A DNA stretch of 64,000 nucleotides, taken from positions 173,914 to 237,913 of the forward strand of contig NZ_ML137710.1 in NCBI RefSeq assembly GCF_004023625.1. Direction: 5' to 3'. A program made the position numbers and the translations under genes. Source of the stretch: Streptomyces cavernae. GTDB taxonomy: Bacteria; Actinomycetota; Actinomycetes; Streptomycetales; Streptomycetaceae. A model generated the notes under the pieces. It saw only the letters and a program-made list of their open reading frames with translations. It ran no database searches and was not told the DNA's origin. Within the stretch, counting starts at the first letter, position 1. Each line of letters begins with the position of its first letter. Below are positions 17,981 through 25,888 of this stretch, one piece after another.

Positions 17981-18111
17981 GTGCTGTTCTCTCGCGGGTG
18001 GGCGTGGCGGAGGCGGACGGAACCTCTCGCCACGATCGTCGGCCTCGGCGTCTCCGCCTGCCTCACCCGGGGCAGGTGACCCGTCGGCCGGCCACGATGA
18101 CGCAGCACCCA

Positions 18112-18180
18112 GTAACAGCAACATGAGCAACAACCCCATCAACAGCAACAGCAACAGCAACAGCAACAGAAACAGCAGCA
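18112..18180. repeat. Hexanucleotide microsatellite (AACAGC)n
   Basis: Five to six consecutive AACAGC-type units from 18141, with degenerate flanks, between the 66-aa gene and the ArsR-type gene. Such a low-complexity A-rich tract is unusual in this GC-rich DNA. Confidence 0.85.
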
Positions 18181-18280
18181 CGGCCTCGGCGCTGTACAGG
18201 GCGAAGTGGCCGGTGTCCTGCACGGTGTGGAACCTCTTGGGGCCGGGGGCCTTCTGCGACCACGAGCTTCCCTCGTCGGC

Positions 18281-19465
18281 TCACCGCGCCACCGTAGCGA
18301 GGACATCGTGGCCCAGCCGCTGGACGACGTCCGTGGCGAGCCGGTGCCGCACCAGCTTGCCGTCTCGGGTGGAGCGCACCAGGCCCGCGTCGCGCAGGGT
18401 CCGCAGCGCGCGGGAGACCTGTGGTTCGCTGGAGCCGAGCCGGGCGGCGAGCTCCGACGTGGTGATGGGCTCGCCCAGCAGATGGCGGCACAGCTCCATC
18501 CGGGCGGGCGAGTTCAGAGCCATCAGCCGGTGGTGCAGATCCCGCAGGGTCAGCTCTCCGGCCGGAGTGGTGCCGTGCGCCGCATACTGCACCACCACGC
18601 ACGAGGGGTGCTCGTTCTTGACCGTCAGATGCGGCCACACCCGGGCGGACGGGACGAGGACGAGGGGGCGCGGGGCCACCCTCACTTCGTCGATCTGCAG
18701 CTTGTCCAGGCGTACCCGTTCCCCCGGCCCGACCCGGGCCGCGGTCGGCAGCAACTCGGTGAGCACATCCGCGGGCGAGCGATGCGAGACGGGGGTCCCC
18801 ACGGCCGAAGTCCCCCTGGGGGCGCCCCCGGCCGGAGGCTGGAGGACTTCGGCCGGGGGTGCGCCCAGGGGGAGGCTCGCCAGCCGGCGACGTACCTCCC
18901 GCGCGTGATCCTCCAGGGCCGGCCGCAGGAGGCGCCAGTCCTCGGCGAAGAACGCGCTGTCGGCGGCCCGCAGCACCGCCAGCAGCCGGTCCCGCAGCTC
19001 CAGCGGTGCCGCGACCAACTGTCGCGCCAGCTCCCCGCGGGCGTAGGAGCGGCGCAGGCAGCGGCGTGCGTAGTCCTCCGCCGCGGCGGTGCCGGCACGC
19101 AAATCGCGGGCCGGCGGCACCGGTTGCGCGTTGGTGCCGAGAACTCCGGGTGCCACCAGCTCCAGGAAGTTCTCCGCAGGCAGCGCCGCGATGGCCGCCA
19201 GCTCATCGTCCAGGCTCGCCGCGAGCGGCAGCACAAGGGGAAAGAACAGGCGGCAGCGGTAGCGGGCCCACAGCGGAGCGAACACGGACAACTCGTCGTG
19301 CAGCTCGGGTCCCGCCGCGGCGGCGCGGGCCGCCCAGCCGGCAGCCTCCGGGTGGTGCTCGGGTTCGGCGAGCACGTGCAGGCTCGCCATCAGTTCCGAC
19401 AGCGCGGAGGGTCCCGCGGTGACGTCCGCGGGCCCGAGCCCTCCGAGGTCGAGGACGATGCTCAC
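18281..19465 (-). CDS. ArsR-type winged-helix regulator with DUF5937-like N-terminal region
   Basis: 394 residues. The N-terminal ~330 residues form an alpha-rich ligand- or partner-binding region of the kind annotated DUF5937. The C-terminal ArsR winged helix (about 300-385) includes the recognition segment ELAARLGSSEPQVSRALRTL and the wing KLVRHRL. It lacks obvious metal-binding cysteines. Residues ~198-218 come from a palindromic element inserted in frame (see 18812-18872). Start GTG/ATG near 19465 gives MSIVLDLGG, usual for this family. It sits 22 nt downstream of the AbgT gene stop on the same strand and may be co-transcribed with it. Confidence 0.82.
   Translation of the reverse strand: MSIVLDLGGLGPADVTAGPSALSELMASLHVLAEPEHHPEAAGWAARAAAAGPELHDELSVFAPLWARYRCRLFFPLVLPLAASLDDELAAIAALPAENFLELVAPGVLGTNAQPVPPARDLRAGTAAAEDYARRCLRRSYARGELARQLVAAPLELRDRLLAVLRAADSAFFAEDWRLLRPALEDHAREVRRRLASLPLGAPPAEVLQPPAGGAPRGTSAVGTPVSHRSPADVLTELLPTAARVGPGERVRLDKLQIDEVRVAPRPLVLVPSARVWPHLTVKNEHPSCVVVQYAAHGTTPAGELTLRDLHHRLMALNSPARMELCRHLLGEPITTSELAARLGSSEPQVSRALRTLRDAGLVRSTRDGKLVRHRLATDVVQRLGHDVLATVAR
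18812..18872. repeat. 61-bp imperfect palindrome inserted inside the ArsR gene
   Basis: Two 23-nt arms (18812-18834 and 18850-18872; two mismatches) surround a 15-nt loop GAGGCTGGAGGACTT. Dispersed palindromes with a loop of this type are found in streptomycete genomes, mostly between genes. Here it adds a Pro/Gly/Ala-rich loop (PLGAPPAEVLQPPAGGAPRG) to the protein without breaking the frame. Confidence 0.7.
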
Positions 19466-19487
19466 GCCGTCAGCGTACGGCGGGAGT

Positions 19488-21062
19488 TCACCGCACCGGC
19501 GCTCCCGGCCCGAGCGGGATGCCCAGCAGGTACCAGGCGAAGAACAGCAACACCCAGACCACCATCATGATCATGGCAATGGGCAGGGTGAAGGAGACCA
19601 GGGTGCCGATGCCGGCCTCACGGCGGAGGGTCTGCAAATAGCCGACACAGAGCATGAACGAGGTGCTCATCGGGGTGATGGAGTTCGTGCAGGAATCGGC
19701 GATGCGGTAAAGCGCCATGGTGGTGGCCGGGTTGGTGCCGAGCAGCAGCAACATCGGCACCAGTGCCGGGGCCACCAGGGTCCACAGGGCCGAGCCGGAG
19801 GTGATGAGAAGGTTCATCAGCGCCACCGCGACGATCAGCAGGGTGAACAGCACCAGCGTGGGCGCGCCCAAGTCCCGGAGGAAGTCGGCGCCTTCCACGG
19901 CGACGACCGTGGCGATGTTGGTCCACTTGAACAGGGCGAGGAACTGGGACACGGCGAAGAACAGCACCAGCAGCGGTGCGATGGAGCGCACGCCTTCCGC
20001 CATGAACTCCGGTATCGCGCGGCTCCCGCGGATCTGCCCGGTGAACCGCCCGTACACGGCGCCGATGAGCAGGAAGAAGACGGTGAGGAAGACGGCGATG
20101 GCGTTCATGAAGGTGGACTCCACGATCGCGCCCCCCTCGCCCCGGAGCGGTGACGAGGCGGGCAGCAACGCGAGCACGATCAGCGCGGCGTAGCCGAGCA
20201 CGGCAAGCCCGGTCAGCTTCAGGGCCCGCAGCTCGGTGGCCTCGTCGACGCCGGCGGCGACCACCTGCCGTGCCGCGGCGGCCTCCAGGTCCGCGTCGGG
20301 GGTCAGATGGTGCTCGCGTCTGGCGAGGATCTTGTCCACGACCAGGGCGATGGTGCCGGCCAGCACGAACGCCGAGACGGTGGTGAAGTACATGTTGTCC
20401 GTCGCGCGGACCACCACGTCCTTGTCGACGAGTTGCGCGGCCTCGGTTGCCACGGCGGCGAACAGCGCGTCACCGGGGGCGATCAGCGGGTTGGCGTCGC
20501 CCGCGGCGTTGATGGAGACGAACGCGACGATCATGCCGAGCATGGGGGAGCGGCCCACGGCGCGGAAGGCCACCGCCCCGAGCGGGATGAGGACCACGTA
20601 CGCGGAGTCGGACAGGAACTTGCCCAGCACGCCGCCCAGCGCCACGCCGAGAACGACCGTGCGGGGCGACAGCCCGGACAGCATGCGGCGGGCCAGTGCT
20701 TCGAAGAGTCCCGAACGCTCGGCGACCGCGACACCGAGCATCACCATCAGCACGGTGCCGAGCGGGCCGAAGGTGACGAAGGACTCCTCGGCGCCGGTGA
20801 TCAGGTCCCGTACGGCGTCCGCCGACAATGCGCTGCGCACACCGACCGGATCACCCGAGGACGGGTCCTCGACCTGCAGGCCGGAGGCGTTCAGCGCCCA
20901 GCTGACGACGGCGACGACCCCGCACAGGATCCAGAACAGCCAGAACGGATGCGGCAGTGCGTTCCCCGCGCGCTCGACCAGGTCGAGGAGCCGGGAGCCA
21001 CGGCCCCCCTCGTCGGGCCTGGTGGCCTGCACCTCCTTGGCGCGGCTGTCGGGTGTGCTCAT
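19488..21062 (-). CDS. AbgT family transporter
   Basis: 524 residues with about twelve membrane segments and two re-entrant hairpins. Recognisable AbgT segments: HPFWLFWILCGVVAV, SFVTFGPLGTVLMVMLGVAV, GGVLGKFLSDSAYVVLIPL, FVSINAAGDANPLIAPGDAL, and near the end LYRIADSCTNSITPMSTSF. AbgT proteins move p-aminobenzoyl-glutamate into cells or export sulfonamides by an ion gradient. The ArsR-type gene follows 22 nt downstream; whether that regulator controls export is inference. Upstream is a GGGGATGGC minisatellite where a promoter would be expected. Confidence 0.92.
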   Translation of the reverse strand: MSTPDSRAKEVQATRPDEGGRGSRLLDLVERAGNALPHPFWLFWILCGVVAVVSWALNASGLQVEDPSSGDPVGVRSALSADAVRDLITGAEESFVTFGPLGTVLMVMLGVAVAERSGLFEALARRMLSGLSPRTVVLGVALGGVLGKFLSDSAYVVLIPLGAVAFRAVGRSPMLGMIVAFVSINAAGDANPLIAPGDALFAAVATEAAQLVDKDVVVRATDNMYFTTVSAFVLAGTIALVVDKILARREHHLTPDADLEAAAARQVVAAGVDEATELRALKLTGLAVLGYAALIVLALLPASSPLRGEGGAIVESTFMNAIAVFLTVFFLLIGAVYGRFTGQIRGSRAIPEFMAEGVRSIAPLLVLFFAVSQFLALFKWTNIATVVAVEGADFLRDLGAPTLVLFTLLIVAVALMNLLITSGSALWTLVAPALVPMLLLLGTNPATTMALYRIADSCTNSITPMSTSFMLCVGYLQTLRREAGIGTLVSFTLPIAMIMMVVWVLLFFAWYLLGIPLGPGAPVR

Positions 21063-21084
21063 GGCGGCCTCCTGTGAGGACGGG

Positions 21085-21240
21085 TGACGGTGATGGGGGC
21101 GGCGACGGGGATGGCGAGGGGACGGTGATGGGGATGGCGAGGGGATGGCGAGGGGACGGGGATGGGGATGGCGAGGGGACGGGGATGGGGATGGGGATGG
21201 CGAGGGGATGGGGATGGTGACGGTGACGGGGAGATGAGGG
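21085..21240. repeat. G-rich minisatellite (GGGGATGGCGAG-type units)
   Basis: About 150 bp built from GGGGATGGCGA, GGGGAC and GGTGACG blocks, immediately upstream of the AbgT start. The G-tracts on one strand could form G-quadruplexes. Confidence 0.85.
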
Positions 21241-21438
21241 CGTTGCGCGGCTAGGCCGCGAGCAGTGAGAAATGGGCCCGGGGCCGCTAACGCTCCGTCG
21301 CGTTGGGACGTGGGGCGTGCCGGGTCCGGGCGTTCCTGGGTTGCGCTGCACAGTAGGTCCCGTGTCCGGTCCCGTCACCGTCCGGCGGAACAGTTGACCT
21401 GATGACGTCAAGTGATCGCCATGACCTGGGCCGTTGCT

Positions 21439-21454
21439 TAGCGTCACGGGAGTG
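21439..21454 (+). promoter_or_regulatory. -10 element TAGCGT directly before a leaderless GTG start
   Basis: TAGCGT (21439-21444) fits the TAnnnT housekeeping consensus and ends 7 nt before GTG 21452, so transcription would begin at or near the start codon. There is no ribosome binding site at usable distance. The -35 region is weak. Confidence 0.5.
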
Positions 21455-23461
21455 ACCCCGTACGACACCTCCCACGCCTGCCGACCCGAACCCCTCCAGG
21501 GCGGCGCCCTGTGGCGCCGTACCCTGCGCATCCCCATGCGGGACGGCATCCGTCTCGCCGCCGACCTGTACTCCGCCTCACCCGAGCCGGAGGCGGAGGC
21601 GACCGCGCTTCCCGTACTCCTCGAGCGCACCCCGTACGGCCGGCGCGCGCAGCGCGGTTCGGACCAGGACCGCAGCGACGCGCCGGTTCCGCAGCCCGAG
21701 GACATAGCCCGGCACTTCACCGAAGCCCGCTACCACGTCGTACGGCAGGACTGCCGGGGCCGCGGCGACTCCGAGGGGACGTTCGTGAAGTACCTCGGCG
21801 AGGGACCGGACGGGGCGGACACGATCGCCTGGCTCAGGAACCAGCCGTGGTGCGACGGCAGGGTCGTGATGACGGGGGTGTCCTACTCCGCCCACGTCCA
21901 GGCAGCCGCGGCCGCCGAAGGGGCGACGGGGCTGGCCGCCATGTTCCAGGACTCGGGCGGTTTCTCCTCCGCGTACGACGCGGGGATGCGGATGGGCGGC
22001 GCCTTCGAGCTGAAGCAGGTGACCTGGGCAGTGCGGCACGCGGTGCAGAGCCCGGAGGCCGCGGCGGATCCGGTTCTGTCCGAGGCACTGCGGCGGGTGG
22101 ACCTGGCGGGCTGGTTCGGTGCCATGCCGTGGCGGCCCGGCTGCACGCCGCTGCGGCACCTGTCGGCGTACGAGGACTTCCTGCTGGAGCAGTGGCGCCA
22201 GGACACGTTCGGGGACTACTACCGCAACCCTGCCATCTACGGGCGCGGCTTCTACGAGCGCTTCCCGGACGCGCCGAGCCTGCACATGGGCAGCTGGTAC
22301 GACCCCTACGTCCGCTCCACCATCGAGAACTTCACCGCCCTGCGGGAGCTGAAGTCGGCATCCTCCTACCTGGTCATGGGTCCCTGGACGCACGGGCACC
22401 GCTGCGAGAGGTACGCCGGAGACGTGGACTTCGGTCCGCGGGCGACACTGGACGGCAACCTCGCCCCGTCCTATCTGGAGTTCCGCCGCCGCTGGTTCGA
22501 CCGGGCGCTGGGCCGGGAGGGCAGTGAGGGGAGTGAGGGCATCGAGGGGAGTGACGTGAATGCGGGGAATCCGGGGAGTCGGAGTCCGGGGAGTCGGAGT
22601 CCGGGGAGTCCGGAGAGCGAAGACCTCCCCGCCGTCCAGTACTTCCTGATGGGCGGCGGCGACGGCCGACGGGATGCGGCAGGGCGGATGCGGCACGGCG
22701 GCGTATGGCGCACCGACACCCAGTGGCCGCCGGCGTCGACGGCCCCCGTCGCCCTGTACCTGCGAGTTCCTGGCACCACCGACGACGCGCTCACCGTGGC
22801 CCCGCCCACCGCGGCCGTCGCGTCGGTGACCTACGACTTCGACCCGCGCCACCCGGTCCCCACCATGGGAGGCCAAGTCACCTCGGGCGAGCCGGTGATG
22901 ACGGGCGGGGCATACGACCAGAATGCCCCGGACGCCCGGGTGTACGGGGCGCGCGAGCCGTACCTGCCACTGGACTCCCGCCCGGACGTGATCAGCCTGA
23001 GCACCGCGCCACTCGAGCGGGACGTGGTGCTGGCCGGCCCGGTGTCGGCAAGGCTCTACATCTCGACCACAGCCCCGGACACCGACTTCACCATCAAACT
23101 GATCGACGTCCATCCGCCCAACGCCGACTACCCGCACGGCTTCGCCATGAACCTCACCGACGGCATCGTCCGCTGCCGCTTCCACCGTTCCTTCGAGAGG
23201 CCGGAGTTGCTCACTCCGAACGAGGTGTACCGGATCGAGGTAACCGCTCCTGACACGGCGAACCGCTTCGCCGCCGGCCACCGAATCCGGCTCGACGTCT
23301 CCTCCAGCAACTTCCCCCGCTTCGACGTCAACACCAACACCGGCGAACCGGAGGCCGCCGCCCGCCGCACCGCCGTAGCCGTGAACACCGTGCACATGGA
23401 TGCCGAGCGCCCCTCCCACCTACGAGTGTGGCTGGAAGGAGGAGCGGACGCGCTCGCGTAG
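21452..23461 (+). CDS. CocE/NonD family hydrolase (X-Pro dipeptidyl-peptidase S15 type)
   Basis: 669 residues. Alpha/beta-hydrolase core: LERTPYGRR, the oxyanion Tyr region, the nucleophile in GVSYSAHVQA, the acid in GSWYDPYVR and the His in GPWTHGHRCE. A C-terminal jelly-roll domain (DFTIKLIDVHPPNADYPHG; RLDVSSSNFPRFDVNTNTG) is typical. The enzymes hydrolyse acyl esters or release X-Pro dipeptides; no signal peptide is seen, so it acts in the cytoplasm. GTG 21452 is preferred to TTG 21434 because of the leaderless promoter layout. Residues around 355-390 are a repeat-encoded Gly/Ser/Glu/Pro insertion. Confidence 0.9.
   Translation: MTPYDTSHACRPEPLQGGALWRRTLRIPMRDGIRLAADLYSASPEPEAEATALPVLLERTPYGRRAQRGSDQDRSDAPVPQPEDIARHFTEARYHVVRQDCRGRGDSEGTFVKYLGEGPDGADTIAWLRNQPWCDGRVVMTGVSYSAHVQAAAAAEGATGLAAMFQDSGGFSSAYDAGMRMGGAFELKQVTWAVRHAVQSPEAAADPVLSEALRRVDLAGWFGAMPWRPGCTPLRHLSAYEDFLLEQWRQDTFGDYYRNPAIYGRGFYERFPDAPSLHMGSWYDPYVRSTIENFTALRELKSASSYLVMGPWTHGHRCERYAGDVDFGPRATLDGNLAPSYLEFRRRWFDRALGREGSEGSEGIEGSDVNAGNPGSRSPGSRSPGSPESEDLPAVQYFLMGGGDGRRDAAGRMRHGGVWRTDTQWPPASTAPVALYLRVPGTTDDALTVAPPTAAVASVTYDFDPRHPVPTMGGQVTSGEPVMTGGAYDQNAPDARVYGAREPYLPLDSRPDVISLSTAPLERDVVLAGPVSARLYISTTAPDTDFTIKLIDVHPPNADYPHGFAMNLTDGIVRCRFHRSFERPELLTPNEVYRIEVTAPDTANRFAAGHRIRLDVSSSNFPRFDVNTNTGEPEAAARRTAVAVNTVHMDAERPSHLRVWLEGGADALA
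22515..22616 (+). repeat. In-frame coding tandem repeat (GGGGAGT-based) in the hydrolase gene
   Basis: Units such as GGGGAGTCGGAGTCC repeat three times after AGTGAGGG-type units, encoding Gly-Ser-Glu and Gly-Ser-Arg-Ser-Pro runs. It lies in the loop between catalytic and jelly-roll parts, where variation would be tolerated. Confidence 0.8.
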
Positions 23462-23572
23462 TCGCACGTGGGGGCACACTGCCTGGGGGTTCGGTCTCGG
23501 CTCAGCTAAGAGGAGGCCGACAGCCCACAGCCGACAGCCGCCGGCCGGCCCCCGGTCAGTCGGACGGCGGAC

Positions 23573-23989
23573 TCACAGCAGTCCATGGTCCTGGCACCAT
23601 TTCACGATGTCGTGGCCGCCCTCTTCGATGACCTGCCGCCAGCGCTGGTCCGCGGCGATGGCGTCCGAAACCGTCGGGTGGATCGTGAAGACACTGACGA
23701 GTCCGGTGATGCGGAAGATCCGGATGATCCGGTCGGAGTCGATCGCAAGGTGGAGCGATCCCTTGCAGGTGCGGAGCCGGTTGAGGCTGCCTACGAGAGC
23801 ACCCAGGCCAGTGGAATCCAGGAACTCCACACCACGCAAGTCCACGATGAGGTGTAAGGCGCCCTCGTCGAGAAGTTCGATCACCTTGTCGCGCAGCTTC
23901 GGGGCGGTGTAGACGTCGAGCTCGCCCGTGGCGCGGAGGACGGCGCGGTTGCTCTCCGCACTCACGGACTCCAGGAGTAGGTCCTGCAC
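23573..23989 (-). CDS. STAS-domain anti-sigma factor antagonist
   Basis: 138 residues from GTG 23989, chosen because AGGAG lies 6 nt upstream; the longer frame to 24118 runs into a heptanucleotide repeat. STAS core: RAVLRATGELDVYTAPKLRD, HLIVDLRGVEFLDSTGLGAL with the phosphorylatable Ser in DSTGLG, then ...GLVSVFTIHPTVSDAI. Such SpoIIAA-type proteins bind anti-sigma kinases when unphosphorylated, freeing a stress or sporulation sigma factor. No partner kinase is adjacent. The C-terminal ~25 residues (RWRQVIEEGGHDIVKWCQDH) extend beyond the usual domain. Confidence 0.9.
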   Translation of the reverse strand: MQDLLLESVSAESNRAVLRATGELDVYTAPKLRDKVIELLDEGALHLIVDLRGVEFLDSTGLGALVGSLNRLRTCKGSLHLAIDSDRIIRIFRITGLVSVFTIHPTVSDAIAADQRWRQVIEEGGHDIVKWCQDHGLL

Positions 23990-24063
23990 GTCGGTCTCCT
24001 TATGCCCTCTACGGTTCCTCGGCGGCCCGAGGTAACCGAGGCCGTCATGGAGCATTTTGCTAA

Positions 24064-24140
24064 TGCCATCTGCCATCTGCCATCTGCCATCTGCCGTCTG
24101 CCGTCTGCCATCTGCCATCTGTCATCTGTCATCTGTCATT
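24064..24140. repeat. Heptanucleotide repeat TGCCATC, eleven units
   Basis: Units from 24064 to 24140: TGCCATC or TGCCGTC eight times, then TGTCATC and TGTCATT. It lies in the spacer between the divergent STAS and XRE genes; 7 is not a multiple of 3, so any fusion reading would be phase-variable. Confidence 0.92.
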
Positions 24141-24208
24141 CTGAGCAGTGACAGGGAAATGCCTGGCGTTACGGTAGGCGCCAGGATGAGTGACTGTCAA
24201 CGGTGGCG

Positions 24209-24234
24209 TATATTTGTCATTGCAGGGAATGACA
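24209..24234 (+). promoter_or_regulatory. Probable promoter and operator of the XRE gene
   Basis: A TATATT -10 box (24209-24214) is followed by the inverted repeat TGTCATT-N6-AATGACA (24215-24234), placed at the expected transcription start and 13 nt before the GTG. The same TGTCATT word ends the adjacent repeat array. The layout suggests autorepression. Confidence 0.5.
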
Positions 24235-24247
24235 CCTAGGAGTAGCT

Positions 24248-24700
24248 GTGCGGGTTGAGGAAGCCATCGGGCGACAAATCGCGCGGCTCCGGGAAACTCG
24301 GCGGATGTCACTCGCCGAACTGGGTGAGGCGGTGGGCCGATACCTGGGCAAGTCCTGGAGTCGTCAGGCTGTCCACCAGGCGGAGCGCGGTGGCCGGGCG
24401 TTCACGGCGACTGAGCTGACGGCCATCGCCTTGGCGCTCGATACATCGATTCCGGCCCTGTTCCTCGCGGACGCGGCTGAGGAGCGCATTGAGATGCCTG
24501 CCAAAGTGATCTCGTCCGAGGAGTACAGAGGCGTACTCCTGCACGCGGGCAAGGAGGCGCCCCTGGACGGGGTGGAGGAACTGATCGTGGCCCTGAATGA
24601 CATCGGAGAGGTGCTGTCCCGGCCCACGCTGGTCCGCCTGGCGAAGATCGGGCGGGTGGCGGAGCAGGTCGCCAACCCGCATGAACGCCACCTGCCCTAG
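24248..24700 (+). CDS. XRE-family helix-turn-helix regulator
   Basis: 150 residues from GTG with AGGAG 5 nt upstream. The HTH covers residues ~5-65: IGRQIARLRETRRMSLAELG, then SWSRQAVHQAERGGRAFTAT with the recognition helix. The C-terminal half is helical and not assigned. Probably a DNA-binding dimer that controls its own promoter through the TGTCATT palindrome. No partner toxin or phage gene is adjacent. Confidence 0.88.
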   Translation: MRVEEAIGRQIARLRETRRMSLAELGEAVGRYLGKSWSRQAVHQAERGGRAFTATELTAIALALDTSIPALFLADAAEERIEMPAKVISSEEYRGVLLHAGKEAPLDGVEELIVALNDIGEVLSRPTLVRLAKIGRVAEQVANPHERHLP

Positions 24701-24968
24701 CGGCCTGACCAGCCGTCATCAGTTCGGTCAGCCCGGTCACCCCGGTCACCCCGGTCAACTCGGCATCGCTGGCCTCCGGCCGGAGGCGGACGTCGAAGGT
24801 GTAGCCCTCGTCGCAGAACACGACGTCAGAATCTGCCGGAACGAGTCTGCGGAACACGGCCGCCGGCCGCACGGCGTCTGCCTGCCGGGCCTTCAGGTAC
24901 AGGCAGTACAGGCAGTTACCGTGCGGCCAGGCCGCGAGTAGCCGTCGAAAGCACCGCTGGGCAATCCG

Positions 24969-25157
24969 CTAGGCGGCCTTGGGCCGCGCCGGTCGCGTGC
25001 CCGGGGCGGGCACCTGTGCATCCTCGGACCAGAAGCTCTCGTCCTCTCCGAAGTCCGGGGCTTGAAAGGGTTTGGTAGTCGGAGGCGGTGATACTGCGGT
25101 GGAACGGCGGGGTTGCCCTTCCAGGGCGGAGAACAGCGACGTCGGGTCGATGAGAGG
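24969..25157 (-). pseudogene. Remnant or start-less small ORF related to the Tudor-like gene
   Basis: Reading from 25157 down to TAG at 24969 gives a plausible ~60-residue tail (IDPTSLFSALEGQ...TTKPFQAPDFGEDESFW...RPKAA) with good third-position GC but no ATG, GTG or TTG in frame. The frame is the same as that of the 73-aa gene upstream and follows its stop codon. The words CTACCAAACCCTTTCAAGCC here and CTACCAGCCCCTTCAAAGCC in that gene match, so it may be a degraded duplicate. The rest of spacer 24701-25217 shows only a GGTCACCCC triplication near 24735. Confidence 0.4.
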
Positions 25158-25172
25158 TCTGCCTTTCGTTAC

Positions 25173-25190
25173 AGGTCCCTGAAGGGACCT
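25173..25190 (-). terminator. Hairpin after the Tudor-like gene
   Basis: AGGTCCC-TGAA-GGGACCT, a perfect 7-bp stem with a 4-nt loop, 28 nt after the stop codon. Confidence 0.5.
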
Positions 25191-25217
25191 GGCGTGCCGT
25201 GACCGGGCACAGCGGTT

Positions 25218-25439
25218 CTACAGCTTGGTCATCTTGGCGTAGGGGCTCAAGATCCGCATCTGCGCCGAGCCGAAATCCACGAGCGCCGCGATTCCCTCCT
25301 CGACGCCGATTACCCGGCCGAGGCCGTACATGTCGTGTGTGACCTGGTCGCCCATGGCGAAGTGCTTGGGGGCCGGTGCGACCGGGGCTTTGAAGGGGCT
25401 GGTAGGCAGGTGACGCTTAGGTGCCGCAGGCTTTGTCAT
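25218..25439 (-). CDS. Stand-alone Tudor/CarD-like small protein resembling the PcrA/UvrD C-terminus
   Basis: 73 residues. After a Pro/Lys-rich N-terminus (1-25), the segment FAMGDQVTHDMYGLGRVIGV...ALVDFGSAQMRILSPYAKM matches the layout of the C-terminal Tudor domain of PcrA/UvrD helicases (GDxVxHxxFGxGxV, then the acidic-basic strand pair), which contacts RNA polymerase; CarD/Mfd RNAP-interaction domains are similar. Known domain function plus small size suggest an RNA-polymerase-binding protein; that is inference. ATG 25439 has no ribosome site, but CATACT lies 5 nt upstream, so the message may be leaderless. Confidence 0.7.
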   Translation of the reverse strand: MTKPAAPKRHLPTSPFKAPVAPAPKHFAMGDQVTHDMYGLGRVIGVEEGIAALVDFGSAQMRILSPYAKMTKL

Positions 25440-25618
25440 GACTCAGTATGAGCCCACGTCTGTCCCGCTCGCTGTGGCCATTGGCACAGATCCGTACGGC
25501 AGCAACCGCGTCGTGCCACTGACCTGGGGGTTTCCAGACAAGATGAGCGAAACTCGACTTCTCGTTCGGTGACCGCGACTGCCGGGATCTGATCGAGGGC
25601 GCGGCGTCCCTCCTGGGG

Positions 25619-25888
25619 TCAGCCGATGGCGCTGGAGGCCGGGGCTCTCCTGGCGGGGAGCCATGACGCGGTGCCGGCCCCCGAGGACGGAGCCGACGGC
25701 ACCCTTGACCACAACGAGGCCGGCCGGGATCGCGGCGATGGCTGCGGACTCCAGTGCGGACAGGTTGACGACGTTGGTCGTACCCGAGGCGAGCAGGAGG
25801 CCGAGGAATGCCTCGAGGTAGGTCAGAACGGTGCGCTCGGCGATGTCGGCGAGGAGCTTCGCGGAGTTGGTGGGGGTGGCGCTTGCAC
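25619..25888 (-). pseudogene. Degraded phage holin-like gene
   Basis: GTG 25888 has AAGGAA upstream. One base out of frame, the sequence reads KLLADIAERTVLTYLEAFLG, LLLASGTTNVVNLSALESAA and IAAIPAGLVVVKGAVGSVLG, the two-helix pattern of actinophage/Streptomyces holins. A second frame change in a run of G (25678-25682 on the plus strand) restores a plausible tail ending at TGA 25619. Two frame breaks mark it as a remnant. The 130 nt upstream of it and the 180 nt downstream hold no gene I can support. Confidence 0.55.

Noticed and set aside
17981..18223. Poly-Leu N-terminal extension of the 66-aa protein
   Set aside because: It comes from the AACAGC repeat; a usable start with a ribosome site exists at 17980.
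3576..24140. CRISPR array
   Set aside because: All repeat arrays are direct head-to-tail units without unique spacers, and no cas genes are present.
24402..24872. 156-aa minus-strand ORF antisense to the XRE gene (MRPAAVFRRLVPADSDVVFC...)
   Set aside because: The first ~50 residues look protein-like, but the rest is a shadow of the XRE gene; no ribosome site or known family, so not annotated.
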